Positions 45,296-56,157 of a stretch of DNA of 64,000 bases are shown here, in pieces (positions within the stretch are counted from its first letter, which is position 1; every line of letters starts with the position of its first letter). A model generated the notes under the pieces. The model did no database searches, was not told the origin of the DNA, and worked only from the letters and a program-made list of their open reading frames with translations. The translations under genes were made by a program, and so were the position numbers. The stretch is from Maratus speciosus (taxonomy: Eukaryota > Arthropoda > Arachnida > Araneae > Salticidae): positions 622,549,800 to 622,613,799 of the forward strand of contig OZ010791.1 in assembly GCA_963932465.1 (NCBI GenBank), written 5' to 3'.

Positions 45296-48200
45296 TTACC
45301 CCCATTTGCCGAACAAAATTTTGGATGACCAAAAGGTGAAAAAGGTAAATCTTGAAAGAGCTTTCTCAACAAAGGGAAAACAAAATTTTAAAAGCCAAAG
45401 AGCAAAAAAATGTAGAATAAAATTTAAGTTAAAATTTAAAAGTCATAATAAAAATTTTAAGTGCATTTGCACATTTAGGGAACGTACATGTACAGTGACC
45501 TAAAGAGAAAGAAAAATAATATACACCAAGTAGTACATTCAAATTTCAATAGTATACATAACATGATAGTATACAATAATATTAATATCAAGCCCCATTG
45601 CAATCACAGGCAAAGAAAGGCACCTTCCTGTGCAAAATGATCTCTACAATTTAAAATATTACTCTTTTAATATTTTAAAATTTTATGAATTCAAAAGCTA
45701 AATAATTTTTTTAGCCAAAAGAGACCACAAAAAAATAAGGTACACTTATGAATCAAAATTTATAAAGTTGCAAAAGTAAAGCAACATAAAGTCAGAAGTA
45801 CCCTCTCTAAATATACTCTGACTGCCTAGGAAAATAATTATAAATTGAAACATTCAAAATGAAAAATCATTTCTACTAATCAATTTTCTCATAATATTGA
45901 AACATTCAAAATGAACAAGTCATTTCTACTAATCAATTTCCTCATATATTGAAACATTCAAAATGAACAAGTCATTTCTACTAATCAATTTCCTCATATA
46001 TTGAAACATTCAAAATGAACAAGTCATTTCTACTAATCAATTTTCTGCATATTTATAAAAATAAATTGCAATGAGAAAGTCGAGAATATTTTACTTGTAT
46101 ATTCCGACAACCTAGGACTTGAATTTCATTAATCATAATAATAGTTTTAAAAAAATTTGTCATAATCAGGAAAAATTTTAAATTACCAAGCAAGTGTACC
46201 ATAAAAATATTTAGTTTAATTCCTTCAATAATTTAATAGTAAAATTTAAATTTAAGTTTCTATGCTTGTAAAGAAAAATTATATTAAATTAACTTTAAAC
46301 AACAGTTGAAATTAAATTAAAGAGCTGCAAAAATTTAAAAAATATTGTAAAGTAAACAGACAATCCTTCATGATACCATGGCCAGTGGACACATTCAGGA
46401 ACCCTGTAAGGATATCTATATCAAAACACAAAACTACAGTTGGATCCGATCTCCATAAGAGACTTGTGAAATCTTGTACAAGAGATAATCAAATAATTCA
46501 GCACAGAAAAAGAAAAAAAAATAGTGTATTTTACAGATGTAAAGAAGCTCTTGGTATAAACCACAAATGGTTGGATAAGAATAGCACTAACTATTCAAAC
46601 ACTTCTATTTTGTTGAAAAAAAGGCACAGTTAGATCAAAACACATCACCATGAATATTTAGCAGAATATGGTGAATAAATATACTTTGAAGGAAAAATCG
46701 GTAGACACTGCTGGCAAAAAAAGGACAAACCATGGTGGCACATTCAGGAGTAACATAGCACTTAAGGATGATATTAACACAACACACACACCATGACGAG
46801 TAGAGGACAAGATCAGGTAGACAAAATCGGTAGTCAAGAAGCACTTTTTAATTATGATTCTTAGAGAATTGTTGAAGATTCACTGACGAATACTTAAAAA
46901 AAAAAAGATGCGCTGGTAAATATGTTCACTAAGAACTAGTGCTTTTCTTCATATGAAAGGTGCAAATAAAAATTTTCTTCATTAAAAAAATATATCTTCA
47001 TAATCAATTTAAAATAATTTTTTTGCATAAACTGAAAAAGTGAGGCATATGGCAGATTAAAAATTTTGAAGCAATTGGGTTATGAAATAAAGAAAAGGCA
47101 CTATAATAATAATTGACATATAAAAATCTTCAGAAATAAGTAAATAAACAAACATTCTTGAGTTTAAACATTTTCTGTAGTTCAAATAACAGTAAATTTT
47201 ATAAATATTTGTAAAATATGGTATGATGTAGAAGTCAAACACTTCCAATGCGAGGATGAAACTTTGCCGCTTACCCCTACATAAGGATGAAAATTTCCCG
47301 CTCACAAGTAAATGTTGACTGGGAAATTCTATTGTTCATGAAAAAATGATATATATATTGATTTAGCTTCAAAACCAACTTCAAAAACACACTGGAGAAG
47401 ATCAGAAATAAATGGATTTTTTACTACATAAATCACTGAGAACTCACCAGGAACATCAAAGCCAAAAATGGAGCACAAATCTTTATTGTTTGCTGTAAAT
47501 GAGGAACAGAATTTTTTTTCTGCAGGTATGTATTATAATATTTTCAGTACTTTCAGAACAACATTTCCATACACCAGAGATGCTTTCAAAAAATGGATTA
47601 ATAACAACACTCTTGAAGGCAACTTCAGCAGGTAAGCAAATGTGAATAAGAAAGATGAGTAAAACTATTGTCATTTTAAATCATGTAGAATAAAAAATTT
47701 TCAAATTATTTCAGACATGAGGATGATATAGGATGTTTTTTTTAAATTTCTTCTTTAAGCAAAAAAAAATGTCATTAAATTTTGATGAAGCTACATAATT
47801 CTGGAAAATTGAAGCACTGAGAGTTACGATGAGAACAGTTTGTAGAAAGCAAACAGAGTTCTTGAAATTTAACTTAGTAAAAGAACACTGCACTCACCAA
47901 ACACAAAAATCGATATTAGCAGTCAAATCATGCACTAAATGACAAAAATATCTTGAGAATAAAAGTGGAAGGTGGTACAAGCAAGTTAGATATATATATA
48001 TATTTATATATATATATAAAGATATTGAAGGTATTTTTTGAATAAAAATTATAAATTGATACATTTAAAAGCAGAGAAGACTTCAAAAATTATGCAGGAT
48101 ATATACAGCTACGAATTCATGAAGAACTTCAACTTCAATAATTATCACAGATTCCAAGGGAAAAACATAATTTTCTTCAATAAATATCTTAATTTTCATA

Positions 48201-49016
48201 ATATATCTTCAAATTTATTAAATATTTTACTTCAATATATTAGTGCCATAAAATAAAATTTAAAAACCCAGTATAAGAATAAGTATAAAAACCATAGCCT
48301 CTTGTTAAATAAATTTGTTCTTAAAATCAGAGAACAATTTTTAGAATTCATTTCAGAATTTCAAAATTCATTAAAGATTTTCTATGATAAATATCTTTTA
48401 ATGCACCATAAGAATAAATAAATTAGAGAATAAATAATTAAATTTCTTGATTTTTAAAATAATATTTCATTCTTCAAAAATTTAAAAACAGCAATAATTT
48501 TGTCAAGACATATCTCAAAATGAAAACCAGTAACAGATTTTTTTTTAAACTATACTATGCTCAAAAATTTAAAATCATGGAATAAGTATTGCAAATAAAA
48601 CTTGAGAACAAAAATTTCATTACGATGTTTGATCGATCTTCAGCCGTTAAAAAAGCAAAATGTTCCATCTGAGAACAGCAGAATATCATAATTTTCTTAA
48701 AATTCCATATTAAAAAATAATAATTTTAAAACAATTTATTTGAATTTCTTTCATTATATTTCAATAAAGAAAATCTTCAAAATTTTATGCAAAAGAAAAT
48801 TCAGTCAGGAACAAAATTTCTTCTAAGATTAAAAAAGATTACGTTTTCTTTTTATAAGAACAGAAAATATTGCAAAAAAGAATAACAGCAATTATAATGC
48901 TAAAACATTTTCAGAAGTCCATTTAAAAAAAGCAGTTCTTCTATTTGAGAACAAAAATTTTCTTTAAAAAGAATGCATCAATCGTCAAAAATACGGCGAA
49001 AAAATACAGTCATTAA

Positions 49017-49049
<33 letters not shown>

Positions 49050-49110
49050 GCATTACGTTGTATAAATAAAGCAAAAACGCCGACTGTTCTTTTTTGTCAC
49101 GGAAACCAAC
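45296..49110. other. Internal region of the LTR element, non-coding
   Basis: 3.8 kb, extremely AT-rich, with repeated poly(A/T) and GAACAAAATTTC-like phrases. The longest ORFs are under 90 codons and lack retroviral motifs (no YxDD, no DTG, no zinc knuckle CX2CX4HX4C). It holds a 52-bp tandem repeat at 45845-46050 and (TA)n near 47991-48018. Large non-coding interiors of this kind are described as LARDs and depend on proteins from other elements. Confidence 0.75.
45845..46050. repeat. 52-bp tandem repeat, four copies
   Basis: TTGAAACATTCAAAATGAAC recurs at 45845, 45897, 45949 and 46001, with the rest of each unit (CATTTCTACTAATCAATTT) also matching. It lies within the LTR element interior. 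Confidence 0.95.
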
Positions 49111-50089
49111 TGTGACGATTTAAAAATGTTGAGGAGAATTAAGTAAATAAAAAGAGTTTAATTTACTGTTGGATAAAATAAACAATCTGGAGTGCCGTAA
49201 ATAGAGTGATTGTATAGCGTAGATGATAAGATTGACTTGCAGTAAAAATAAAAATAAAAGAATGATGAATAAGTAAATATAACGTTCTTACTTAATGATA
49301 AGAACACATTGAAGAGACAGCAGTTATAAAAAATCTTCTCTATTCGTTGATTTACTTGAGAGGTGGAAGGCAATTAGGATAAGTAGGTCACCGTACACGT
49401 TTAAAAAAAAAAACGTTCCACGTAGCATTATTAAAAACTTGAAGTAATTCCATGATAAAAATTAATGCTGGTTAAAATCACTTTTTAAAGAAGGTCTTGA
49501 TAATAAAAAGTCCGAAATCAAACATGCGTTAAATTAAAAAAACAGAGACCGAAGATAAACTTTTAGATATCGAGATATAGCTATTGAAGAACATCGCTCT
49601 TTGAATTTAGGCGCAAAGGCCCGAAATTCAAACGACAAATCACATTGTCAAAATTAATACATATTAAAACTTTCGTAAATCTTAAAAATCTTAAAATCTG
49701 TTAAAAAACTGGCTGCATTGATATATATACTACATAAAAGGGGTTTACAAAACTACCTCCAAAAATGATTTAAATCTATTCATTAAATTAAATTTGCGTA
49801 TTAACTGTAGAACGAATGACAGCACAGGAAAAACGAAACTACAGTCAAAAGGCAAGTGGGGAGACACACCTCCAATATGACGCGGTCGACGTCACGCTGT
49901 TTCTAAAAATAGAACAGAGGAAGGGGAAAATCTGAAATCAAAACCTATCTGCTACTTGCGGTAAAAGGGAAAGAAAAAAAGCGATTTGAACGATGCTTTG
50001 AGTCGAAAGAAAATCATTTAAAAAGGGCGAGATAAAAATACTGTATTACAAATAAAAAAAATAATAATAAATGTGATTACTACATCACA
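49111..50089 (-). repeat. LTR, right copy (979 bp)
   Basis: Same length as the left copy, followed directly by the CTGCA duplication. High identity between the LTRs means a recent insertion in evolutionary terms. Confidence 0.92.
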
Positions 50090-50137
50090 CTGCAGATAAC
50101 TGTATTATCTCTCAGGGTTGAGTTTACGGGAGTATTA

Positions 50138-50138
50138 G

Positions 50139-50169
<31 letters not shown>

Positions 50170-50233
50170 AAGAAAGAAAGAAAGAAAAGAGAGAGAGAAA
50201 GAAAAAGAGAGAAAGAGAAAGAGAGAGAAGGGA
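50138..50233. repeat. Poly(A) then (GAAA)n/(GA)n microsatellite
   Basis: About 29 A residues followed by GAAAGAAAGAAAG and GAGAGA runs. Simple-sequence repeat. Confidence 0.95.
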
Positions 50234-50441
50234 ATTTTAGCTTATCTTTAAGAAGGATTTTATGAATTTAATAACATTTTTGTAATCTAAAAGTATAAGC
50301 GTTGCATTCACAGTTGAGTGACATACATTCGATAGTGTTGTTGCAAATAAAAATGCAATAATATAAATTTCTATTTCTATACATATTATAATTTACTTTG
50401 CTTATGTAGGAAGCATGAATTCGGTTAAGTTAGTATAGCAT

Positions 50442-50770
50442 AGTAGGGTATTATTGAACTATATTTATTTATATATATGTGTGTGTCATTTAAATTTAAA
50501 GTGACAAACTATGTAATTTGCATGAATTTTAGTTGATTATTAAACCAAAGTAGTGTATTATTGAACGTTATTGAAAGGTACATTTAGTAAATCTAGCGTG
50601 TCAGATAATGCAGTTTAGAATATATTTCAAGTTATTGTAACATAGTAGTATATTAATGAACTTTACTTGTATATGTATATTTATTAGATTTAATGCGTTA
50701 GATAATACAACTTGCATAATTTTATCATGTTATTGTGTAATAGTAGCATAATATTGAACTGTAGATTATT
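50442..50770. repeat. Degenerate tandem repeat of about 100 bp
   Basis: AGTAGxxTATTATTGAAC-like starts at 50442, 50549, 50644 and 50742, with partial agreement in the rest (GCGTGTCAGATAATGCAG versus GCGTTAGATAATACAACTT). An old, drifting repeat. Confidence 0.55.
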
Positions 50771-50964
50771 TGTGAAAATGAAGTGTTATATATATTGATA
50801 TTTTATGGCATAATTGAGAATTTAGTAGTATTTTCTCCCCTATAATTATTTCTAATAATTATATCTTAATCTAATTTTATTTGCTCCTAAGGGTACTGGA
50901 AAATTACATGATGTAAGAACTGGATTTGTGTAATAAGTCTAATTGCAATTACTTTAGCATTTTA

Positions 50965-50966
<2 letters not shown>

Positions 50967-51040
<74 letters not shown>
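50967..51040. repeat. (TA)n microsatellite
   Basis: Alternating TA with a short TGTATATGTGTG interruption. Confidence 0.95.
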
Positions 51041-51042
<2 letters not shown>

Positions 51043-53279
51043 AATTAAATTACTTTAAATTTTAATGAAGCTTGTGTATTAATTAATTAGCTTGTGTATT
51101 AATTGACTTAACTAAACATTATGATCATAATCCAACATACTTGATTTAGTCTGGGCAGTATGTAATATTATTTTACAAATGTTATTTGATTTTCTTTCTT
51201 CATTTCATAATTTTGTTTTTATTTTAATGGAAAGGCATTAAGCTCTTTTTTGTACAATTTTTTTAAAGACAAATGTAAAAGAATACATCACATCCACTAA
51301 AACATTCACATAATGGATGTTACAAGAATTTTCTACTTGATCATATGTTGTTTCATTTCTGCAAAATGGCCAATTGTGGGAATGTATTGTTAGAATGATT
51401 AAAAGGGAATTCGGATTAAAAAGTCTAATTTTATGGGTGTGGTGTAATTTAAATAAATAAATAAATAGAGAGAAAATTAATGAAAAATTTTCTTTCGTCC
51501 TTTGTTCCTTTTACAAACAAATAGGAAAGAAAATTTAGCAAATCATACAACATAACGATTGTTTTAAATTCTTATATTGCCTTAAGGGCTGATCTTTCTT
51601 CCTGTCTTCAATTTAAACTTAAAAAAAAAAATTAAATTGATTTTTTTAAATTGATTGTTTTAATTTAAAGTTTAAGAACATATTTACCTTATTGCAGATT
51701 TTTTTTAATTTATGCTATAAATTTCAGTAATTGCTTTAATGATTAAATTAATCTAAACTATAATTGGTTGCTCGAAATATTTGATAGTAAAACCGACTTT
51801 CCTGTACAACTCAGTCATTATTTTAAGACTGATAACACACAAATTCCAGGGTTTCCTTCATTATTTACTGCCATTGAAGAAAGAGTGCCTGCGGCGGTTC
51901 CAATTCTTGCTGAACTTTCGTTGCATTTCTTGACATGCAGCAGTGGATCTCTTTAATTATTGGAAGTTAGAATCATGTACCCAGAGTCCGTGGAACGAAC
52001 TCATAATCATACTACAGACATATTTTACTATAACACTTTTTACAGAAATCTCATCATTTATCATCGAACAAGCTGCAGATTGATTTCTCTTAGTAGGCGC
52101 AGTTTTATCTGCTTGTGAAAAATAATTTATCATTGGATAATTTTATGCATCACTGTGCTAAACTTATCGTAAGACTAATCATCTTCACATCATACTGATA
52201 TCTCTACCATATGCGTTTCGCAGTTGCGATTATGCATGTTCCATTTGTTTATCGGTTGTTTTGTCTAGGATGTGATACTTCAGTTAGCTCGTAGTTTTCA
52301 ACACCAGCTCCAAGATGAAAGAACTTAATGCGTGTTCATCATTGCTTCAGCCACAACGAGCGTAAATCGTACTACGACATGTGTGGTGGATTTCCATGCA
52401 CTTCAATTTGCCTGCGATTTGCGAATGAGCTGCTGGTATTGATTCTTTTCTTTATCATCATTTCTTCATCATCATGTTCAGCGGAATTAAAATTAAACAT
52501 TTTACTCATCAAGTGCGTAGATGGACATCATATGTCAGTGGGTCAAACCTGAACCAGGACTTCAGCGAATAACTAAAATTTACAAACTTTGTGCATCGTC
52601 CAAAGTGTAAAAATGACATTAAATTTTTTTAAAGACATTGGATGCAAACAAGACAAATTATTTTATAAACATTCGATTTCAACAAAATTTATGGAGATAT
52701 ATATATTCACAAAAGACTCAAAGACATTATATGAACAGTGATTTCTCCACATAGTGAATATTAATAATAATTTTAAAACTTTCTTTATGATGCATTTTCG
52801 TGAACTATTATTCATCCCACGATATAGACTATAAAATCATGTCGTACATAAGTCTAGCATCACAGCACCTGCTGTATTTATCGTTCATTCTACAAAAAAA
52901 TCTAATGATTCCATTTTGGAAATAATAATAATATTGATTTAAAAAAAAAATCCTTGTTATTACTGATAAGTTGTTATTACACTGTTTTTTTAGATATTAT
53001 ATTGTATATATATATTGTCTTTAATATCATCATTTAATAAGTGAAACTTTCAGGTTTCGTACTTCGTTACTGCCTGATGGGTCAAAGCAATTACTTTTAT
53101 TCTATTTTATTATTTTTTTTTATTTTGTGTTTTTTTGTTATACATTCAATGCATATTGTTTAATCTTGAATTTACAACTAGGGGACGAACTGAAGATGCC
53201 TTAATTTGCTTTAGTGGGACTTAAGTCTTTTTTCTTTTTTTCTCCCTTTTTTTTTCTTTTTTGGAGTAAGTCGTATCAT
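51041..53279. other. AT-rich sequence without a recognised gene
   Basis: Somewhat less AT-rich around 51780-52560, where two ORFs of 62 and 74 codons (51768-51956, 52328-52552) show ordinary residue composition but no domain, no conserved neighbour and no matching copy in the window. A 3' flank of an old retroelement is possible. Nothing is asserted. Confidence 0.4.
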
Positions 53280-53722
53280 TGTCGGGATAACCCTGACATA
53301 TTCACGTGTTAGGTGGGGGGAAAAGAAAGAAATATAAAACAGAACACGAAAATTGGACTACCAGCATATGTTTTTAGGTTTGCGTGTACTGCGTGGGGTC
53401 GCGAGAATATGGAATTTCTAGAATGCGAAAGAACTGCCGTTCGGCTGGGCAATAATCTTGTCTAAAAAGTTCACAAGCTAGACTTGAAGAGATAGAGTTT
53501 CAAGATAAGGGTATTGAAGTTTTCCCATCTGGCGATGTTTTCATCAACAGTCTAATAAATATGTCCGCTGAGGGATTTGCAAATGAGTATAGTTTTGTGA
53601 GCAGCTATAAAAATGTCTCATATTAGTAACATGGGTTTCAGATTACGCCATAAAAAGGGATTAAGGTATTAAGGGCTTAGTTTTTAGACCACACCACACA
53701 CTACTGTAGCGTTACTATAATA

Positions 53723-55252
53723 CACTGCTCAAAACAATTAAAGGATATTTGAAGTTTTATATAAAATAAAGATATAAACGAAATTTTTTTTGCCGAAAAT
53801 AGAAGAAGAGAATTACAAATGCAAATTTTTCTGGTTTTCAAACTGTGGAGTATACAAATTTTGAGTTTGACGTCAAAAACGTCGCTTCAGTGGCAGCGAA
53901 TGAAATTTGACTTTCAACTGGATAAAAGAGAATGAAGACAAGGATGATCGGCATTCAGTGATTGCTTTGTTTCGATGAGTACGATGTCTCAGCAAAGTCA
54001 TTTGACAGATTCAGAAGCTTTGAGAATTGTTGGTAGGTTAGAAGGGGGCCAAACTCAAGCCGAAGTAGCGCAAGCCATTGGAGTGTCACAAAGTGTCATT
54101 TCCAGGATCTGGAACCGTTTTTTGGAGAGTGGATGTGCAGGCCGAAGACCAGGGCAAGGTCGTAGACGGGCAACAACGCCCAATGAAGATCGGTATTTAG
54201 CGTTAACAGCTCGGAGACACCGAACCATGAACGCTACTCTTCTCCAACAACACCTTCGCTCGGCTACAGGCACCATGATTTCAACTCAGACTGTCCGAAA
54301 CCGGCTCCATGCTGTAGGTCTGTATGCTCGCCGACCAATGGTATGTGTTAGATTAACATCAAGGCATCGTCGCGACCGCAGGGAGTGGGTAACCGAGCAT
54401 GTCAACTGGAGGAGAAATGAATGGAGCAATATTCTGTTTTCTGACGAGTCCCGTTTTTCTGTGCATCCGGATAATAGGCGTATTTTCATCTGGAGGGACC
54501 GTGGCAGTAGGAATAATCCTGCGTTCGTGCACGAAAGTGTCAGATTTGGCAGTGGAGGAGTGTTGGTGTATGGTGGCATCTCCATTGACGGGCGCACTGA
54601 CCTCTACATCATTCGAGATGGAGCTCTGACTGGTCGCCGATATAGGGATGAGATCCTCAGACCTATTGTAGTCCCTTACGCTGCAGCAATCGGAGATAAC
54701 TTCATTTTAATGGACGATAACTGCAGGCCACATCGTGCAAACCTGGTGGAGGATTTCCTTTTCGAGGAAGGAATCGTTCGAATGGAATGGCCAGCATGTT
54801 CTCCAGACATGAATCCAATCGAGCACGTTTGGGACGCTCTAGGAAGACGAGTTTCTGGCTGCCAACAACCCCCACAAACTCTCCAAGAACTGGAAAGAGC
54901 TCTTCTGGAAGAGTGGGGCAGAATACCCCAACTCGTCATTAATAGCCTCATTGAGTCCATGCCTCAAAGGTGTTCAATGTTGCTGGCCGCCCGTGGAAAC
55001 CATACCCCCTACTGAAAATGATTTTCTTTGAAGAAAACACCTTTTCTTATTCTTTTTTCTCATATGCACAAATTGTGTTTTTTTCCTTTAGTACACAAAT
55101 GCGCAATAAAATGCATTTTTTCCTGCCAAACATGTGTAATTTATTCTCATATAACCTACTATGTCTGTCGACCATGTATCAATCAGCTAAACAGTTTACC
55201 AGATACAAAATCCACCTAAAACTGCAATATCCTTTAATTGTTTTGAGCAGTG
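53723..55252 (+). mobile_element. Complete Tc1-like transposon (1530 bp)
   Basis: TA (53721-53722) CACTGCTCAAAACAATTAAA ... TTTAATTGTTTTGAGCAGTG TA (55253-55254). Terminal repeats continue as GGATATT / AATATCC (about 27 bp). It is inserted into copy 2 of the TGTCGGG element; the sister copy confirms the pre-insertion TA. Both ends and the transposase frame are intact, making this the only element here that looks autonomous. Confidence 0.96.
53975..55015 (+). CDS. Tc1-like DD34E transposase, intact
   Basis: A 346-residue protein, normal length for Tc1-like transposases. It cuts the element out and inserts it at TA dinucleotides in nuclear DNA. The N-terminal paired-like DNA-binding region has a first HTH at about residues 13-50 (GGQTQAEVAQAIGVSQSVIS), an AT-hook-like basic link (CAGRRPGQGRRR, 54-65) and a second HTH to about residue 118. 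The catalytic triad is D157 (LFSDESRF), D248 (LMDDNCRPH) and E283 (MNPIEHVWD). Thirty-four residues separate D248 from E283, so it is DD34E. A glycine-rich box (RFGSGGVLVYGG) lies between. No stops or frameshifts. The ATG at 53975 is taken as start; the ATG three codons later is an alternative. The terminal repeats lie 252 bp before and 237 bp after. GC content is higher than the flanks, fitting recent arrival. Likely functional or recently so. Confidence 0.96.
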   Translation: MSTMSQQSHLTDSEALRIVGRLEGGQTQAEVAQAIGVSQSVISRIWNRFLESGCAGRRPGQGRRRATTPNEDRYLALTARRHRTMNATLLQQHLRSATGTMISTQTVRNRLHAVGLYARRPMVCVRLTSRHRRDRREWVTEHVNWRRNEWSNILFSDESRFSVHPDNRRIFIWRDRGSRNNPAFVHESVRFGSGGVLVYGGISIDGRTDLYIIRDGALTGRRYRDEILRPIVVPYAAAIGDNFILMDDNCRPHRANLVEDFLFEEGIVRMEWPACSPDMNPIEHVWDALGRRVSGCQQPPQTLQELERALLEEWGRIPQLVINSLIESMPQRCSMLLAARGNHTPY

Positions 55253-56157
55253 TATTATAATGTTATACAAGCGTCAGTGGTTTGGCTAAGAAAAATCTCG
55301 CCCCTTAGAAATTTTGATAGGATGAGGTGATTTTTAGGAGGTGTTTAAGCATACAAAAAAATAAGGAAGATAGGAATTGAGAAGTGAAAAAAAAGAAGGA
55401 GTTTAGATTTTGGAGAAGAAACATCCCTTTCCAGGAGATGAAGTTTTAGATCTGAGAGAAACTAACTTGTGCCTTTTAAGAAGGGAGAAATCTTTGTATT
55501 CTCCCGGCTCATGTAAAACAATGCGGGCTTGCTCATAAGCAGCCGCATGGTGTAAATAAATAGTTTTATTGATGTGATAGTGCAAAATATGGATATAATG
55601 AAAGGAATAAGCGATGCTTCTCAGGAATTAAGAGGTGAGTGGGATTAATCTATCGTTCTTTTGGGCAATCAATAACTTATAGTGAAGTTGTATTTTGTAA
55701 ACAAACATGAGTCAGGCATCCTTAGAGTCCCTATGAAAGTTCAAGCTATAATTTATACAAATGTTCTATGTATTGTTTATTATTAATATTTACATACCTA
55801 GGAAAATTTTGCTCCAGGCATGATGTTAATGCTTTATCATTTTGAATAATTAATAAACTACTGTTTCATCCCCAATGTTTTCAGAACCTATTTATTTCAT
55901 ACATCCGACTCACGAACCTGGGAAATAAAGTAAAAAAAAATACTAAAGTAAGAACCTCACGAGTGAACTTTTTAGAGAAGATTATTGCCCAGCCGAACGG
56001 CAGTTCTTTCGCATTTTAGAAATTCCATATTCTCGTGACCCCACGCAGTACATGCAAACCTAAAAACATATGCTGGTAGTCCAATTTTCGTGTTCTGTTT
56101 TATATTTCTTTCTTTTCCCCCCACCTAACACGTGAATATGTCGAGGTTATCCCGACA

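Larger units (their letters stand above)
44317..50089 (-). mobile_element. LTR retrotransposon without coding region (LARD-like), TSD CTGCA
   Basis: Two 979-bp direct repeats bound 3.8 kb, with CTGCA immediately before (44312-44316) and after (50090-50094). The ends are TGTGACGA...CATCACA, giving the TG...CA rule and a TGTGA/TCACA inverted pair. Read on the minus strand, TTGGTTTCCGTGAC next to the LTR resembles a primer binding site (TGG start), and AAATGGGGGTAA before the other LTR resembles a polypurine tract, so I favour minus orientation. No gag, protease, RT or integrase reading is present in any frame. Confidence 0.88.
53280..56157. mobile_element. TGTCGGG-end element, copy 2 (complete, 195-bp inverted repeats)
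   Basis: Left arm 53280-53474 (TGTCGGGATAACCCTGACAT ... AAAAAGTTCAC) and right arm 55963-56157 are reverse complements with about five differences. The tip itself folds (TGTCGGG ... CCTGACA). Excluding the nested Tc1-like element, it is about 1.35 kb with no coding region. No clear target duplication is visible (CAT before, TAA after). Long inverted repeats with a non-coding middle suggest a foldback-type or deletion-derived DNA transposon; the superfamily is unknown. Confidence 0.88.

Noticed and set aside
46370..46633. 87-codon ORF in the LTR element interior as a gag remnant
   Set aside because: Opposite strand to the favoured orientation, no zinc knuckle or capsid signature, and basic low-complexity composition.
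54055..54960. Antisense and overlapping ORFs in the Tc1-like element (up to 103 codons)
   Set aside because: They lie within the transposase gene in other frames, and the transposase has clear catalytic motifs.
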